Below are positions 48,530 to 55,839 of a DNA stretch of 64,000 nt, piece after piece. Position 1 is the stretch's first letter, and the number at the start of each line of letters is the position of its first letter. The translations under genes and the position numbers were made by a program. Under the pieces are notes generated by a model that saw nothing but the letters and a program-made list of their open reading frames with translations, did no database searches and was not told the origin of the DNA. The stretch comes from Rhodopirellula sp. (GTDB taxonomy: Bacteria; Planctomycetota; Planctomycetia; Pirellulales; Pirellulaceae), in NCBI GenBank assembly GCA_002701385.1, contig NZVD01000057.1, positions 115,089 to 179,088 on the forward strand, given 5' to 3'.

Positions 48530-48557
48530 TTTACAGCGAGCTGGAAATCAATACAAT
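48530..48557 (+). promoter_or_regulatory. sigma-70-like promoter for trxA
   Basis: TTTACA and TACAAT, each one mismatch from consensus, separated by 16 bases, about 80 bases upstream of the trxA start codon. Plausible as a housekeeping promoter; AGGAG for translation lies further downstream. Confidence 0.45.
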
Positions 48558-48636
48558 TTTGATTAGTGGACAATCTCATTGAGAGCATGGCCTGCCACCA
48601 TTTATTAACACAATCTTTAGGAGTTAGGGTTCCAAA

Positions 48637-48963
48637 ATGAGCAACGCTTTGGAAGTAACAACAGACAATTTTGATGCCGAAGTTTTACAAGCGGATGAAC
48701 CTGTGTTGGTTGATTTTTGGGCTCCTTGGTGCGGACCGTGCCGTCAGATCGCCCCGATGATTGATGAACTTGCTGACGAAAACGCTGGCAGCGTTAAAGT
48801 GGTCAAGGTGAATATTGATGAAGCCGGTGAGTTAGCGCAACAATACGGAGTGAGCAGCATTCCAACCCTGATGATTTTCAAAGGTGGTGAGACGCAAGCT
48901 CAGCTCATCGGTGCTCAACCAAAACCAGCTGTACAGGAAGCTCTGGACGCGGCCAAAGGCTAA
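48637..48963 (+). CDS. trxA: thioredoxin
   Basis: The 108-residue product is a complete thioredoxin: WCGPC active site with Cys32 and Cys35 ('VDFWAPWCGPCRQIAP') and the cis-Pro loop 'SIPTLMIF'. Length is normal. It reduces disulfides in cytoplasmic enzymes such as ribonucleotide reductase. It has its own candidate promoter and a strong terminator, so it is a single-gene unit. Confidence 0.97.
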   Translation: MSNALEVTTDNFDAEVLQADEPVLVDFWAPWCGPCRQIAPMIDELADENAGSVKVVKVNIDEAGELAQQYGVSSIPTLMIFKGGETQAQLIGAQPKPAVQEALDAAKG

Positions 48964-48993
48964 GCCCCTTCCAACACAATCTGAAAAACACTT

Positions 48994-49037
48994 AGTCGAC
49001 CCGGAGCTAGATTTTTTAGTTTCGGGTCGACTTTTTT
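48994..49037 (+). terminator. intrinsic terminator after trxA
   Basis: AGTCGACCCG (48994-49003) pairs with CGGGTCGACT (49023-49032) and is followed by six T. It lies 31 bases past the trxA stop codon. Confidence 0.88.
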
Positions 49038-49409
49038 ATGGCAATTTCGAGTGAACTTCCGGTCACAGTCTCTGTGATCCTTAGCATCAGGGTGCAGTAT
49101 TCGTCACACTCGTTACGACCCTACATCTAGCCGCGACGAAACCACCAAAAAACAGGAAAGCACTTAAAACAACTCCAAAGCTCACCTCGCACAGACGACG
49201 ATAACAAGCAAAGTTCATACAACACCCCCAAATTCACAGGATTTCGGGAGTGGAGATAGTTTCGATTGGATTCGCTCTGACACAAATCGTCGGTTGAGCG
49301 AATTAAGGTGCAATACTATATTGAACAACTGGTTAGTTATCAGATTATTAAATCTAATCAACTGCCATACGAATGAAGTGACCCACGAGACCGAACCAAT
49401 CAGAAAAAC
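49038..49409. other. intergenic region before the fatty-acid module
   Basis: No gene is seen. It contains a sigma-70-like promoter at 49294-49322 reading into the FabZ-like gene; otherwise AT-rich sequence without a clear repeat. Confidence 0.6.
49294..49322 (+). promoter_or_regulatory. sigma-70-like promoter for the fatty-acid module
   Basis: TTGAGC (4/6) and TATATT (5/6) with 17-base spacing, about 90 bases before the first FabZ-like start codon. The best promoter-like match in this gap. Confidence 0.5.
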
Positions 49410-49901
49410 ATGCAATTCATCTTGATAGATAAGATTCTTGAGCTTAATAAAGGCTCGGATATTACTGCTATCAAGACCCTGTCCATTGCAGAGGAATACC
49501 TGAAAGATCACTTTCCCAGGTTTCCGGTAATGCCCGGTGTATTGATGCTGGAGGGATTATTCCAAGCCAGTGCGTGGTTGGTTCGCGAAAGCGAAGATTT
49601 TGCTCACTCGATGGTCATTATGAAAGAAGCTCGCAATACAAAATATGCGGGATTTGTTTCACCAGGACAGACGCTTACTATCAAAGCCAATATCCTGAAA
49701 CAAGACGAGACAACCACGACGCTTAAAGCAACCGGAGAAGTGGACGGAAATGTTGCCGTCTCCAGTAAACTCCTGCTTGAGCGTTTTAACATCAAAGATA
49801 GAAGGCCGGATCGCCAAAGTCTGGACGCTTACTCAATTCGTAAGCTGAGACAACAATTTGCTTTGTTATATGACAAAGCCGAACCGGTTCTCAATCAGTA
49901 A
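49410..49901 (+). CDS. FabZ-like 3-hydroxyacyl-ACP dehydratase
   Basis: The 163-residue hot-dog-fold protein carries the FabZ active site: His34 in DHFPRFPVMPG and Glu48 in 'MLEGLFQASAWL'. It should dehydrate 3-hydroxyacyl-ACP to the trans-2-enoyl form during acyl chain elongation. The ribosome binding site is weak. It is followed by an acyl carrier protein gene, another FabZ-like gene and fabF, so the four probably act together. This may be the main fatty-acid set or a dedicated set for a special lipid; no FabG or FabI is in this window. Confidence 0.85.
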   Translation: MQFILIDKILELNKGSDITAIKTLSIAEEYLKDHFPRFPVMPGVLMLEGLFQASAWLVRESEDFAHSMVIMKEARNTKYAGFVSPGQTLTIKANILKQDETTTTLKATGEVDGNVAVSSKLLLERFNIKDRRPDRQSLDAYSIRKLRQQFALLYDKAEPVLNQ

Positions 49902-50001
49902 TTGATGGTGAAGTAAACCGTTTACCGTGAAGACCATAACTGTGTTGGCTTCACATTTAATACATATATAAGTTAAGTAGGTTTTTGGGAGCACAACACA
50001 A

Positions 50002-50385
50002 ATGCCGACTTCTGAAGAAATCTTCGACTCCATTAAAGACATCCTGATCGAGGCACTTGCCTGTGACGACGATGAAGTAACCAATGACGCTACATTGGTT
50101 GGAGACCTCGGAGCAGAGTCAATCGACTTTTTAGATATCGTGTTCAATCTGGAACAAAAATTCAGCATCGAAATCGAACGTAGCGAGTTGTTTCCGGAAG
50201 ACATTCTTACGAATGAAGCTTTCGTAACAGACGGTACAGTCACTGAAGCTGGATTGGCTGCACTTGGTGAACGCATGCCGTTTATGGATCTCAGTACATT
50301 CAGCGGAAACCCACGTGTTCAGGATTTCGGAAACCTGATGACCGTTGGTGACCTCTGCCAATTCATCGCAGGAAAAACCAGCTAA
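50002..50385 (+). CDS. acyl carrier protein, long form
   Basis: The 127-residue acidic protein has the phosphopantetheine site at Ser40 in 'DLGAESIDFLDIVFNLEQKF', equivalent to the DSL motif of AcpP. Ordinary ACPs are 75-85 residues; here an insert of about 45 residues (about 63-110) follows helix II and loop, ending with 'LMTVGDLCQFIAGK' which is the normal last helix. GGGAG lies 10 bases upstream of the start. Its place between two dehydratase-like genes suggests that it carries the acyl chain for this module and not only for general synthesis. Confidence 0.9.
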   Translation: MPTSEEIFDSIKDILIEALACDDDEVTNDATLVGDLGAESIDFLDIVFNLEQKFSIEIERSELFPEDILTNEAFVTDGTVTEAGLAALGERMPFMDLSTFSGNPRVQDFGNLMTVGDLCQFIAGKTS

Positions 50386-50432
50386 CACTGCCTGGTTTTT
50401 GTTTAACTGATTTCTAGTTATCCGAGATAGTA

Positions 50433-50966
50433 ATGCGTTGGTATTGGATCGATCGATTCGAAGAATTCGTTAGCGGGACACGTGCTGTCAGCATTAAAAA
50501 CGTTTCTTTAGCTGAAGAGCATATCCATGGGTATTGGCCTGGTTTTCAGGTCATGCCCAATTCGCTCATTATTGAGGGTATGGCGCAAACCGGCGGCTTG
50601 TTGGTTGGAGAAAAGAATCAGTTTGTGGAAAGTGTTGTACTGGCAAAAGTCAGCAAAGCCATTTTCCACGATGTCGTCGTACCGGGTGATACTCTGAGGT
50701 ACACTGCTACCGTCGCTGATATCCGTGAAGACGGAGGGATCATTCAGGGCGAGGTGCATCGTGATGGTGAGTTAGTCGCAGAAGTGAATCTAGTTTTTGC
50801 CTGCCTACGCGGCGATCTTGCAGAAGTCGAACAATTCTATCCGGAAGAATTTATCTGCATGCTTCGTGGACTCGATATGTACCGTGTTGGTGTCACCCCA
50901 GATGGTGATCCCATGATCCCACCACAATTCATGCTCGATGCTGAAGCAGCTATGGCCACAAGCTAA
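50433..50966 (+). CDS. FabZ-like hot-dog protein with His-to-Tyr active-site change
   Basis: The 177-residue product aligns without gaps to the first FabZ-like protein over its N-terminal 55 residues: Glu48 is kept ('NSLIIEGMAQTGG') but the catalytic His34 is Tyr (HGYWPGFQVMP) and the following Gly43 is Asn. The classical dehydratase pair His/Glu is therefore broken. It could be an inactive partner of the first protein, as in heterodimeric dehydratases, or could use another mechanism. It lies 47 bases after the ACP gene. Confidence 0.82.
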   Translation: MRWYWIDRFEEFVSGTRAVSIKNVSLAEEHIHGYWPGFQVMPNSLIIEGMAQTGGLLVGEKNQFVESVVLAKVSKAIFHDVVVPGDTLRYTATVADIREDGGIIQGEVHRDGELVAEVNLVFACLRGDLAEVEQFYPEEFICMLRGLDMYRVGVTPDGDPMIPPQFMLDAEAAMATS

Positions 50967-51223
50967 CCGCTGGTCTTACCTCACATTTAGGCCTAAAAAA
51001 GAGTCTACTTCCCGCTACCGGAATGCACTTGAAAGCAATTTGTCACCAGCTTTAATTGGCAGATTGGCTCTCAACCCGAGATAAAAAACCGTAAATCGTG
51101 GTTTTCATCCCTTCCCGTGCTCGGTTAGAATCCAATGCATACTTCAGACCGCTCCTGTGGACTTATAGTGAAGGGTGTGTTTGGAGCCATCTACTAATAT
51201 CGTCAAGAAGGGATTAACGGCGC

Positions 51224-52501
51224 ATGACACGTCGCGTAGTCGTAACTGGAATTGGAATGGTTACCCCATTGGGTAACGACCTAAATACAACGTGGAATAA
51301 TATCAAAGAAGGCAACTCCGGCGTCGCATACACGACGATTTTTGATGCCAGCAAATTCCCCACCAAATTCTGCGCAGAAGTAAAAGACTTCGATGCGGAC
51401 GCCTTCGGTGATGACCCTGCGAATTGGGTGAACCGAGGCCGGCATACTAAGTTCGGAGCAGGTGCTGCGCATCAGGCCGTGATGGATTCAGGGATCCTCG
51501 ACGCCAATGTGGACCCACTCCGCTTCGGTATTTACCTAGGAGCCGGAGAAGGATTTCAGCACTTCAGCTCGTTTATGAGTAGTATCGCGGGTGGACTCAC
51601 TGAAGACGACATCAACTTTAATGACTACACCACAACGGCTTACGAAGCCTTTAATTTTGAGCGTGAGTTGGAGAATGAGCCCAATATGCCAGCGGCTCAT
51701 ATTTGTGCCATGTTCAATATTCAGGGACCATCCACCAATACTCTGACTGCCTGCGCTGCCAGCAATCAGGCTGTCGGTGAAGCCACAGCACAAATTCGTC
51801 GAGGCGATGCGGATGTAATGCTTGCCGGCGGAACCCATAGTATGATTCACCCGTCAGGCGTGACTGGATTTAACCTACTCGGAGCGCTTTCCAAAAATAA
51901 CGATGATCCTACTGGAGCATCACGGCCGTTTGACCGATTGCGAGATGGATTTGTTCTTGGCGAAGGCTCGTCCATGATGATCCTGGAGGAATTAGAGCAT
52001 GCCAAGGCAAGGGGAGCTCAGATTTATGGTGAGATCAATGGCTATGGCAGTACGGCTGATGCCTACCGTGTCACCGATCAGCACCCAGACGGTCGTGGAG
52101 CCATCGGATGCATGTCGTTAGCAATCAAAGATTCAGGAATTGATTCCTCACGTATTAACTACGTCAACGCCCATGGCACCAGTACCCAGGTCAACGACAA
52201 AGTTGAAACGCTCGCCTGCAAAACCGTCTTCGGTGAAAACGTGCCTCCGATTTCAAGTACAAAAAGTATGATGGGGCACCTGATCACCGCGGCCGGAGCA
52301 ACCGAACTGATCATCTGTCTGATGGCGATCAACGAAAATACATTGCCACCAACCATCAATTATGAAAATCCCGATCCCAATTGTGATCTAGATTATGTGC
52401 CCAATGAATCACGTGAACAAACATGTGATGTCATTTTGAATAACAGCTTCGGGTTTGGAGGCCAAAATGTTTCCATTGTGGCTTCTCGATTTACTGATTA
52501 G
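51224..52501 (+). CDS. fabF: beta-ketoacyl-ACP synthase II
   Basis: The 425-residue product is a complete FabF-type condensing enzyme with the triad Cys177 ('NTLTACAASNQAVGEA'), His317 (NAHGTSTQVND) and His352 (KSMMGHLITAAGATE) together with Lys347. It condenses malonyl-ACP with an acyl chain. Length is normal. AGAAGGGA lies about 11 bases upstream. A 257-base gap separates it from the second FabZ-like gene, so it may also have its own promoter; a bidirectional terminator follows. Confidence 0.95.
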   Translation: MTRRVVVTGIGMVTPLGNDLNTTWNNIKEGNSGVAYTTIFDASKFPTKFCAEVKDFDADAFGDDPANWVNRGRHTKFGAGAAHQAVMDSGILDANVDPLRFGIYLGAGEGFQHFSSFMSSIAGGLTEDDINFNDYTTTAYEAFNFERELENEPNMPAAHICAMFNIQGPSTNTLTACAASNQAVGEATAQIRRGDADVMLAGGTHSMIHPSGVTGFNLLGALSKNNDDPTGASRPFDRLRDGFVLGEGSSMMILEELEHAKARGAQIYGEINGYGSTADAYRVTDQHPDGRGAIGCMSLAIKDSGIDSSRINYVNAHGTSTQVNDKVETLACKTVFGENVPPISSTKSMMGHLITAAGATELIICLMAINENTLPPTINYENPDPNCDLDYVPNESREQTCDVILNNSFGFGGQNVSIVASRFTD

Positions 52502-52539
52502 TGGTAATCGTAGCTCGGAAGAGCGATTAGCCTAGCAAT

Positions 52540-52572
52540 AAAAAAAGCGAAATGTCACGTCTCGCTTTTTTT
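52540..52572. terminator. bidirectional intrinsic terminator between fabF and the small lipoprotein gene
   Basis: AAAAAAAGCGA (52540-52550) pairs with TCGCTTTTTTT (52562-52572). A/T tracts on both sides let it work for the plus-strand fabF and the convergent minus-strand lipoprotein gene. Confidence 0.85.
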
Positions 52573-52600
52573 AATATGTCTTTTGTTACGCCCAGCTTCA

Positions 52601-52879
52601 TTAACGCCCAATCGTTGGTGGATTGGCTTGCAGGAAGTCCCGTGGGGACCGCGTCGTATAGTACGGATAGGCATGTGTTCCCACTGCGGACGGATGAGCA
52701 TTCTGCAGCATCTGATTTTGAGGATATCCATGCTGAGGAGCCGGAGCCTGAACATTCACCTGAGCGGCCTGCATCGGCGGTTGCATCATTTGTCGCTGTC
52801 CAGTACGCATTTGATTCTGCGCACAACCCACAGTCGATATCGCGATACACATAAAACCTAAAACTAGTAACCGCTTCAT
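52601..52879 (-). CDS. small Gln/Pro-rich lipoprotein, 92 aa
   Basis: The product begins MKRLLVLGFMCIAISTVGC, a textbook lipoprotein signal with lipobox STVGC, then a Gln/Met/Pro/Ala-rich, probably disordered chain ('QMMQPPMQAAQVNVQAPAPQ'). The start at 52879 is decided by AGGAGAG seven to thirteen bases upstream; the frame itself runs further. No known domain. A small envelope lipoprotein of unknown role is the safe call. It ends next to the bidirectional terminator. Confidence 0.72.
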   Translation of the reverse strand: MKRLLVLGFMCIAISTVGCAQNQMRTGQRQMMQPPMQAAQVNVQAPAPQHGYPQNQMLQNAHPSAVGTHAYPYYTTRSPRDFLQANPPTIGR

Positions 52880-53134
52880 TTGCTCTCTCCTGAGAATCAC
52901 TCCCACTGTAGACACCATTGACATAATTCGATCCCTACATACTGTTCTTGTGCAGGCATACAACGCCCTAGTCTTTTCTTCGGACACTATAAGCGTCAAA
53001 GTTCAACAAATCGTTAAATCAATTACATTCCGCACTTTGGACAAGCCACTTCGATATTGGATGAATCACTCAAATGTGTTAAAAATCAGCAGATTCAGAC
53101 GGTTTTAGGCACGTTGACCTGTAAAGGCACATTT

Positions 53135-55093
53135 ATGCGGAATTTCTTTCGAGCAGTAAAAATAGGGCTGCAATACCGCTTAACATGCCTCGGGGTCATC
53201 GCCTGTAGCCTGTTTGTCGCTTTTTTCTGGAGTGCCAATATAGGCACTATTTATCCGCTGGTCGAAGTCGTCTTTCAAGGCAAGTCAGGCCCTCAATACT
53301 TGACCGAATCGATTACCGAATTGGATGGTCAAATCCAAGCAAAGCAGGCTCTGATCCAAACCGAATCAGATCCTGCGAGCACTTCATTTCTTGAAGCTCA
53401 ACTTGTAGGACTCGAGGAAGAACGAGCGTTTAAGCAAGATCTACTCCCAATAGCCCAGCAGTGGTTACCAGCAACACCGTTTGCGACGTTGATTCTCGTC
53501 GTCTGTTTGATGATTGGGGTTACGGTCCTCAAAGATCTGTTGCTTATGGCTAATATTATTCTCTCTCATCGCTTTACCCAACTCTCCGTCTTCAATCTGC
53601 GTAAGGACTTCTATCGTCGTACGCTCAAAATGTCGGTTGGATCCTTCAACACCGATCGCACAACAGAATTGATGAGCCGCTTCACGAATGATACTGAAGT
53701 GGTGACGCACGGGATCATGCAACTGTTAGCTAAAGCCATTCGAGAGCCGCTCAAGATGGCGACCTGCCTGATTGCGGCTGCTTTTATTTCCTGGCGTCTA
53801 CTAATCTTCTGTCTGATTATCGTCCCCATTGCCGGCGTGATCATGGGCTACCTATCGAAAGCCTTGCGACGGTCCAATCGTAAAGCAATGCAGGAGATGG
53901 CAAAAATGTACGGCCTGATCGGTGAGACCTTTAAGGGGATTGTAGCCGTCAAGGCTTTCAACATGGAAGCTTACGAACGTAAACGCTTTCATCACTCAGC
54001 GAAGAACTACTATCTCAAGGCGATGAAAATTGCTAAGTATAATTCGATGACCCGGCCAACCACTGAAATTATGGGCATGACCATTGTTGGTCTAGGGATG
54101 TTATCTGGTGGGTACCTGGTCCTCAATCAGGAAACCCATTTGCTCGGAATTCAAATGTGTGTCAACCCAATGAGTTTTGGGGACATGATGACATTTTTCG
54201 CGTTTCTGGTAGGTGCGAGTGATCCATTACGCCGAATCGCTGATGTTTTCAATGTAGTACAGCGTAGCTCCGCAGCAGCTGACCGGATCTACGAAATGCT
54301 GGATAGAGAACCTGATTTACCTGAGATTGATAACCCGCTTCCTGTTACACAAAACGTACAGCGAATCGAATTCAAAGGGGTTGATTATCAATACACTGAT
54401 GATTGTCTTGTCATTGATGATGTTTCTCTGGTGATCCCCCAGGGGCAAACGGTTGCTCTGGTAGGGCCTAATGGTTGTGGCAAAAGCACGTTAGCAAGAA
54501 TGCTTCCGAGGTTCTTTGATCCGTGTCGAGGTGGCATCTTCATCAACGACGTCAATATTGCGGATGTCCGTAAACGCGACCTACGGAAGAAAATTGCAAT
54601 GGTCACTCAAAATGCAATCATGTTTGATGACACGGTGCTAAATAATCTGAAATACGGAAAACGAGACGCCTCACTCGACGAAGTAATTGCCGCAGCCAAA
54701 AAAGCCAAAGCTCATCAGTTCATTGAAAACAAATTGGAAGATGGTTATCAAACCGTGATCGGAGAAGGGGGCGGTAAATTATCCGGCGGTCAGCGACAGC
54801 GACTGGCCTTGGCTCGAGCAATTCTTACCGACCCTGAAATCATCATCCTGGACGAAGCGACCAGTCAGGTGGACCTGGAAAGTGAACAGGTCATCCATTC
54901 TGTACTCAAAGATTTTCTATCCAATCGCACAGCGATCATGATTACCCACCGAATTTCCAGTTTACAACTGGCCGACAGAATCATTGTCATGAATCAAGGG
55001 AAAGTGGTAGACGACGGTACACATGAAGAGTTGATTCAGAGAAATACAATCTATCAAAGTATGGCAGCTCCCGGATTAAAAGATATTGCATAA
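53135..55093 (+). CDS. MsbA-like ABC exporter with coiled-coil insert
   Basis: The 652-residue half-transporter has an ABC_membrane domain and an ATPase domain with Walker A GPNGCGKST, signature LSGGQRQR, Walker B IIILDEAT and switch His in MITHRI. Between the first helix (17-40) and the second (about 117-140) lies a polar, helix-forming insert of about 75 residues ('ESITELDGQIQAKQALIQ'), extracytoplasmic by topology and unusual for MsbA. The start at 53135 (MRNFFRAVKIG) is preferred over a TTG at 53057. Lipid A or another lipid is the likely cargo; the neighbouring lipoprotein gene is divergent. Confidence 0.92.
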   Translation: MRNFFRAVKIGLQYRLTCLGVIACSLFVAFFWSANIGTIYPLVEVVFQGKSGPQYLTESITELDGQIQAKQALIQTESDPASTSFLEAQLVGLEEERAFKQDLLPIAQQWLPATPFATLILVVCLMIGVTVLKDLLLMANIILSHRFTQLSVFNLRKDFYRRTLKMSVGSFNTDRTTELMSRFTNDTEVVTHGIMQLLAKAIREPLKMATCLIAAAFISWRLLIFCLIIVPIAGVIMGYLSKALRRSNRKAMQEMAKMYGLIGETFKGIVAVKAFNMEAYERKRFHHSAKNYYLKAMKIAKYNSMTRPTTEIMGMTIVGLGMLSGGYLVLNQETHLLGIQMCVNPMSFGDMMTFFAFLVGASDPLRRIADVFNVVQRSSAAADRIYEMLDREPDLPEIDNPLPVTQNVQRIEFKGVDYQYTDDCLVIDDVSLVIPQGQTVALVGPNGCGKSTLARMLPRFFDPCRGGIFINDVNIADVRKRDLRKKIAMVTQNAIMFDDTVLNNLKYGKRDASLDEVIAAAKKAKAHQFIENKLEDGYQTVIGEGGGKLSGGQRQRLALARAILTDPEIIILDEATSQVDLESEQVIHSVLKDFLSNRTAIMITHRISSLQLADRIIVMNQGKVVDDGTHEELIQRNTIYQSMAAPGLKDIA

Positions 55094-55115
55094 ATAAGTA
55101 GTTCATGAATACTTT

Positions 55116-55131
55116 TGGCACGCTAGTTGCA
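55116..55131 (+). promoter_or_regulatory. sigma-54 promoter, full consensus match
   Basis: TGGCACGCTAGTTGCA matches the sigma-54 consensus TGGCACGNNNNTTGCW at every defined position, with GG and GC spaced by 10 bases. It lies 23 bases after the ABC transporter stop codon and reads into a 700-base region without a protein gene. Transcription should start near 55143. Confidence 0.85.
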
Positions 55132-55142
55132 CCCCTATAACA

Positions 55143-55255
55143 ACACCAACAAATTCCTGCCTGAAAAGAGAAGACTCTAAAGACCAACGGAAGAGGGGCC
55201 GGACCAGAGAAGAGGCAAATGATCAGGGCCGGAATACAGGCAGAAATTTGATGGT
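55143..55255 (+). ncRNA. possible sigma-54-driven structured RNA or leader
   Basis: AAATTCCTGCCTG (55151-55163) and CAGGCAGAAATTT (55237-55249) pair at 12 of 13 positions and enclose about 73 bases. The region directly follows the sigma-54 promoter and lacks a credible protein frame, although a 10-codon frame (55219-55251) sits in it. Whether this is a stable RNA, a leader of the DUF1549 gene or neither cannot be told from one sequence. Confidence 0.35.
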
Positions 55256-55700
55256 TTTCCAGGAGGACTAAGGCGAATGACACTATGAATTAAGTGTTTT
55301 TCGGATGTTAGTTACAATCAGAAGAGACTTGAACAGACCTTCGAGATTAACTGGATTTGAGGCAATATCAGGCAACTTGCTGTTACAGGATCATGCTTGA
55401 ATTACGATGATGGGGATCATCTAATCCAATGCACCTGTAGCACATAGCCTGTATTGTTTTGATACATGTGTAGTATATTAGAACACCTTTTCCTATCTGC
55501 AACGATGATCGCTCGCTTTGGGCGGCAAAACATCGGGATCAAACCGTTTAGTGTTTGGCTTGGCTGTTTCTGGCTATTTCTAGCGGCCAATAGGGAAAGC
55601 TGCCTGCAATATGCTCTGTAAACCCTGTATTTAGTGCATTTTTGTGCAAGACGCGTAGAATATTTTGTTTTAGAATTAGATGTTTAGTAGCGATCAAATT

Positions 55701-55728
55701 AGGGGGTATAATTACCTATCCCCTTTTT
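55701..55728 (+). terminator. terminator-like hairpin upstream of the DUF1549 gene
   Basis: AGGGG at 55701 pairs with CCCCT ending at 55724, inner bases GTA/TAC can extend the stem imperfectly, and five T follow. It could end the sigma-54 transcript. It also contains TATAAT (55707-55712), so a -10 box for the next gene is an alternative reading. Confidence 0.45.
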
Positions 55729-55839
55729 ACGACAGTTGTTTTTCCGTTTTTTGGAGAATCCTGAGTACCCGCCAAGGGTGTAGTGCGTTACTAAACTGTG
55801 GGGCATGGTTTGTGTCTAACCCAGATAGGAATTAATCGA

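Larger units (their letters stand above)
55094..55839. other. long intergenic region with sigma-54 promoter and possible RNA
   Basis: A 746-base non-coding stretch, the longest in the window. It starts with a full sigma-54 consensus (55116-55131), then a sequence whose ends pair over 13 bases (55151-55249), several very short frames, a dyad GATGAT-GGGG-ATCATC (55406-55421) and an intrinsic-terminator-like hairpin at 55701-55728. Only very short frames are seen: one of 10 codons after AGAGG at 55219, and a 3-codon frame after AGGAGG at 55261. Confidence 0.7.

Noticed and set aside
51085-51105. Weak hairpin AAAACC/GGTTTT between the second FabZ-like gene and fabF
   Set aside because: Only six mostly A/T pairs; too weak to call a terminator.
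52552-52854. 100-residue plus-strand frame next to fabF
   Set aside because: Antisense to the small lipoprotein gene, which has a clear signal peptide and ribosome binding site; the plus frame has neither.
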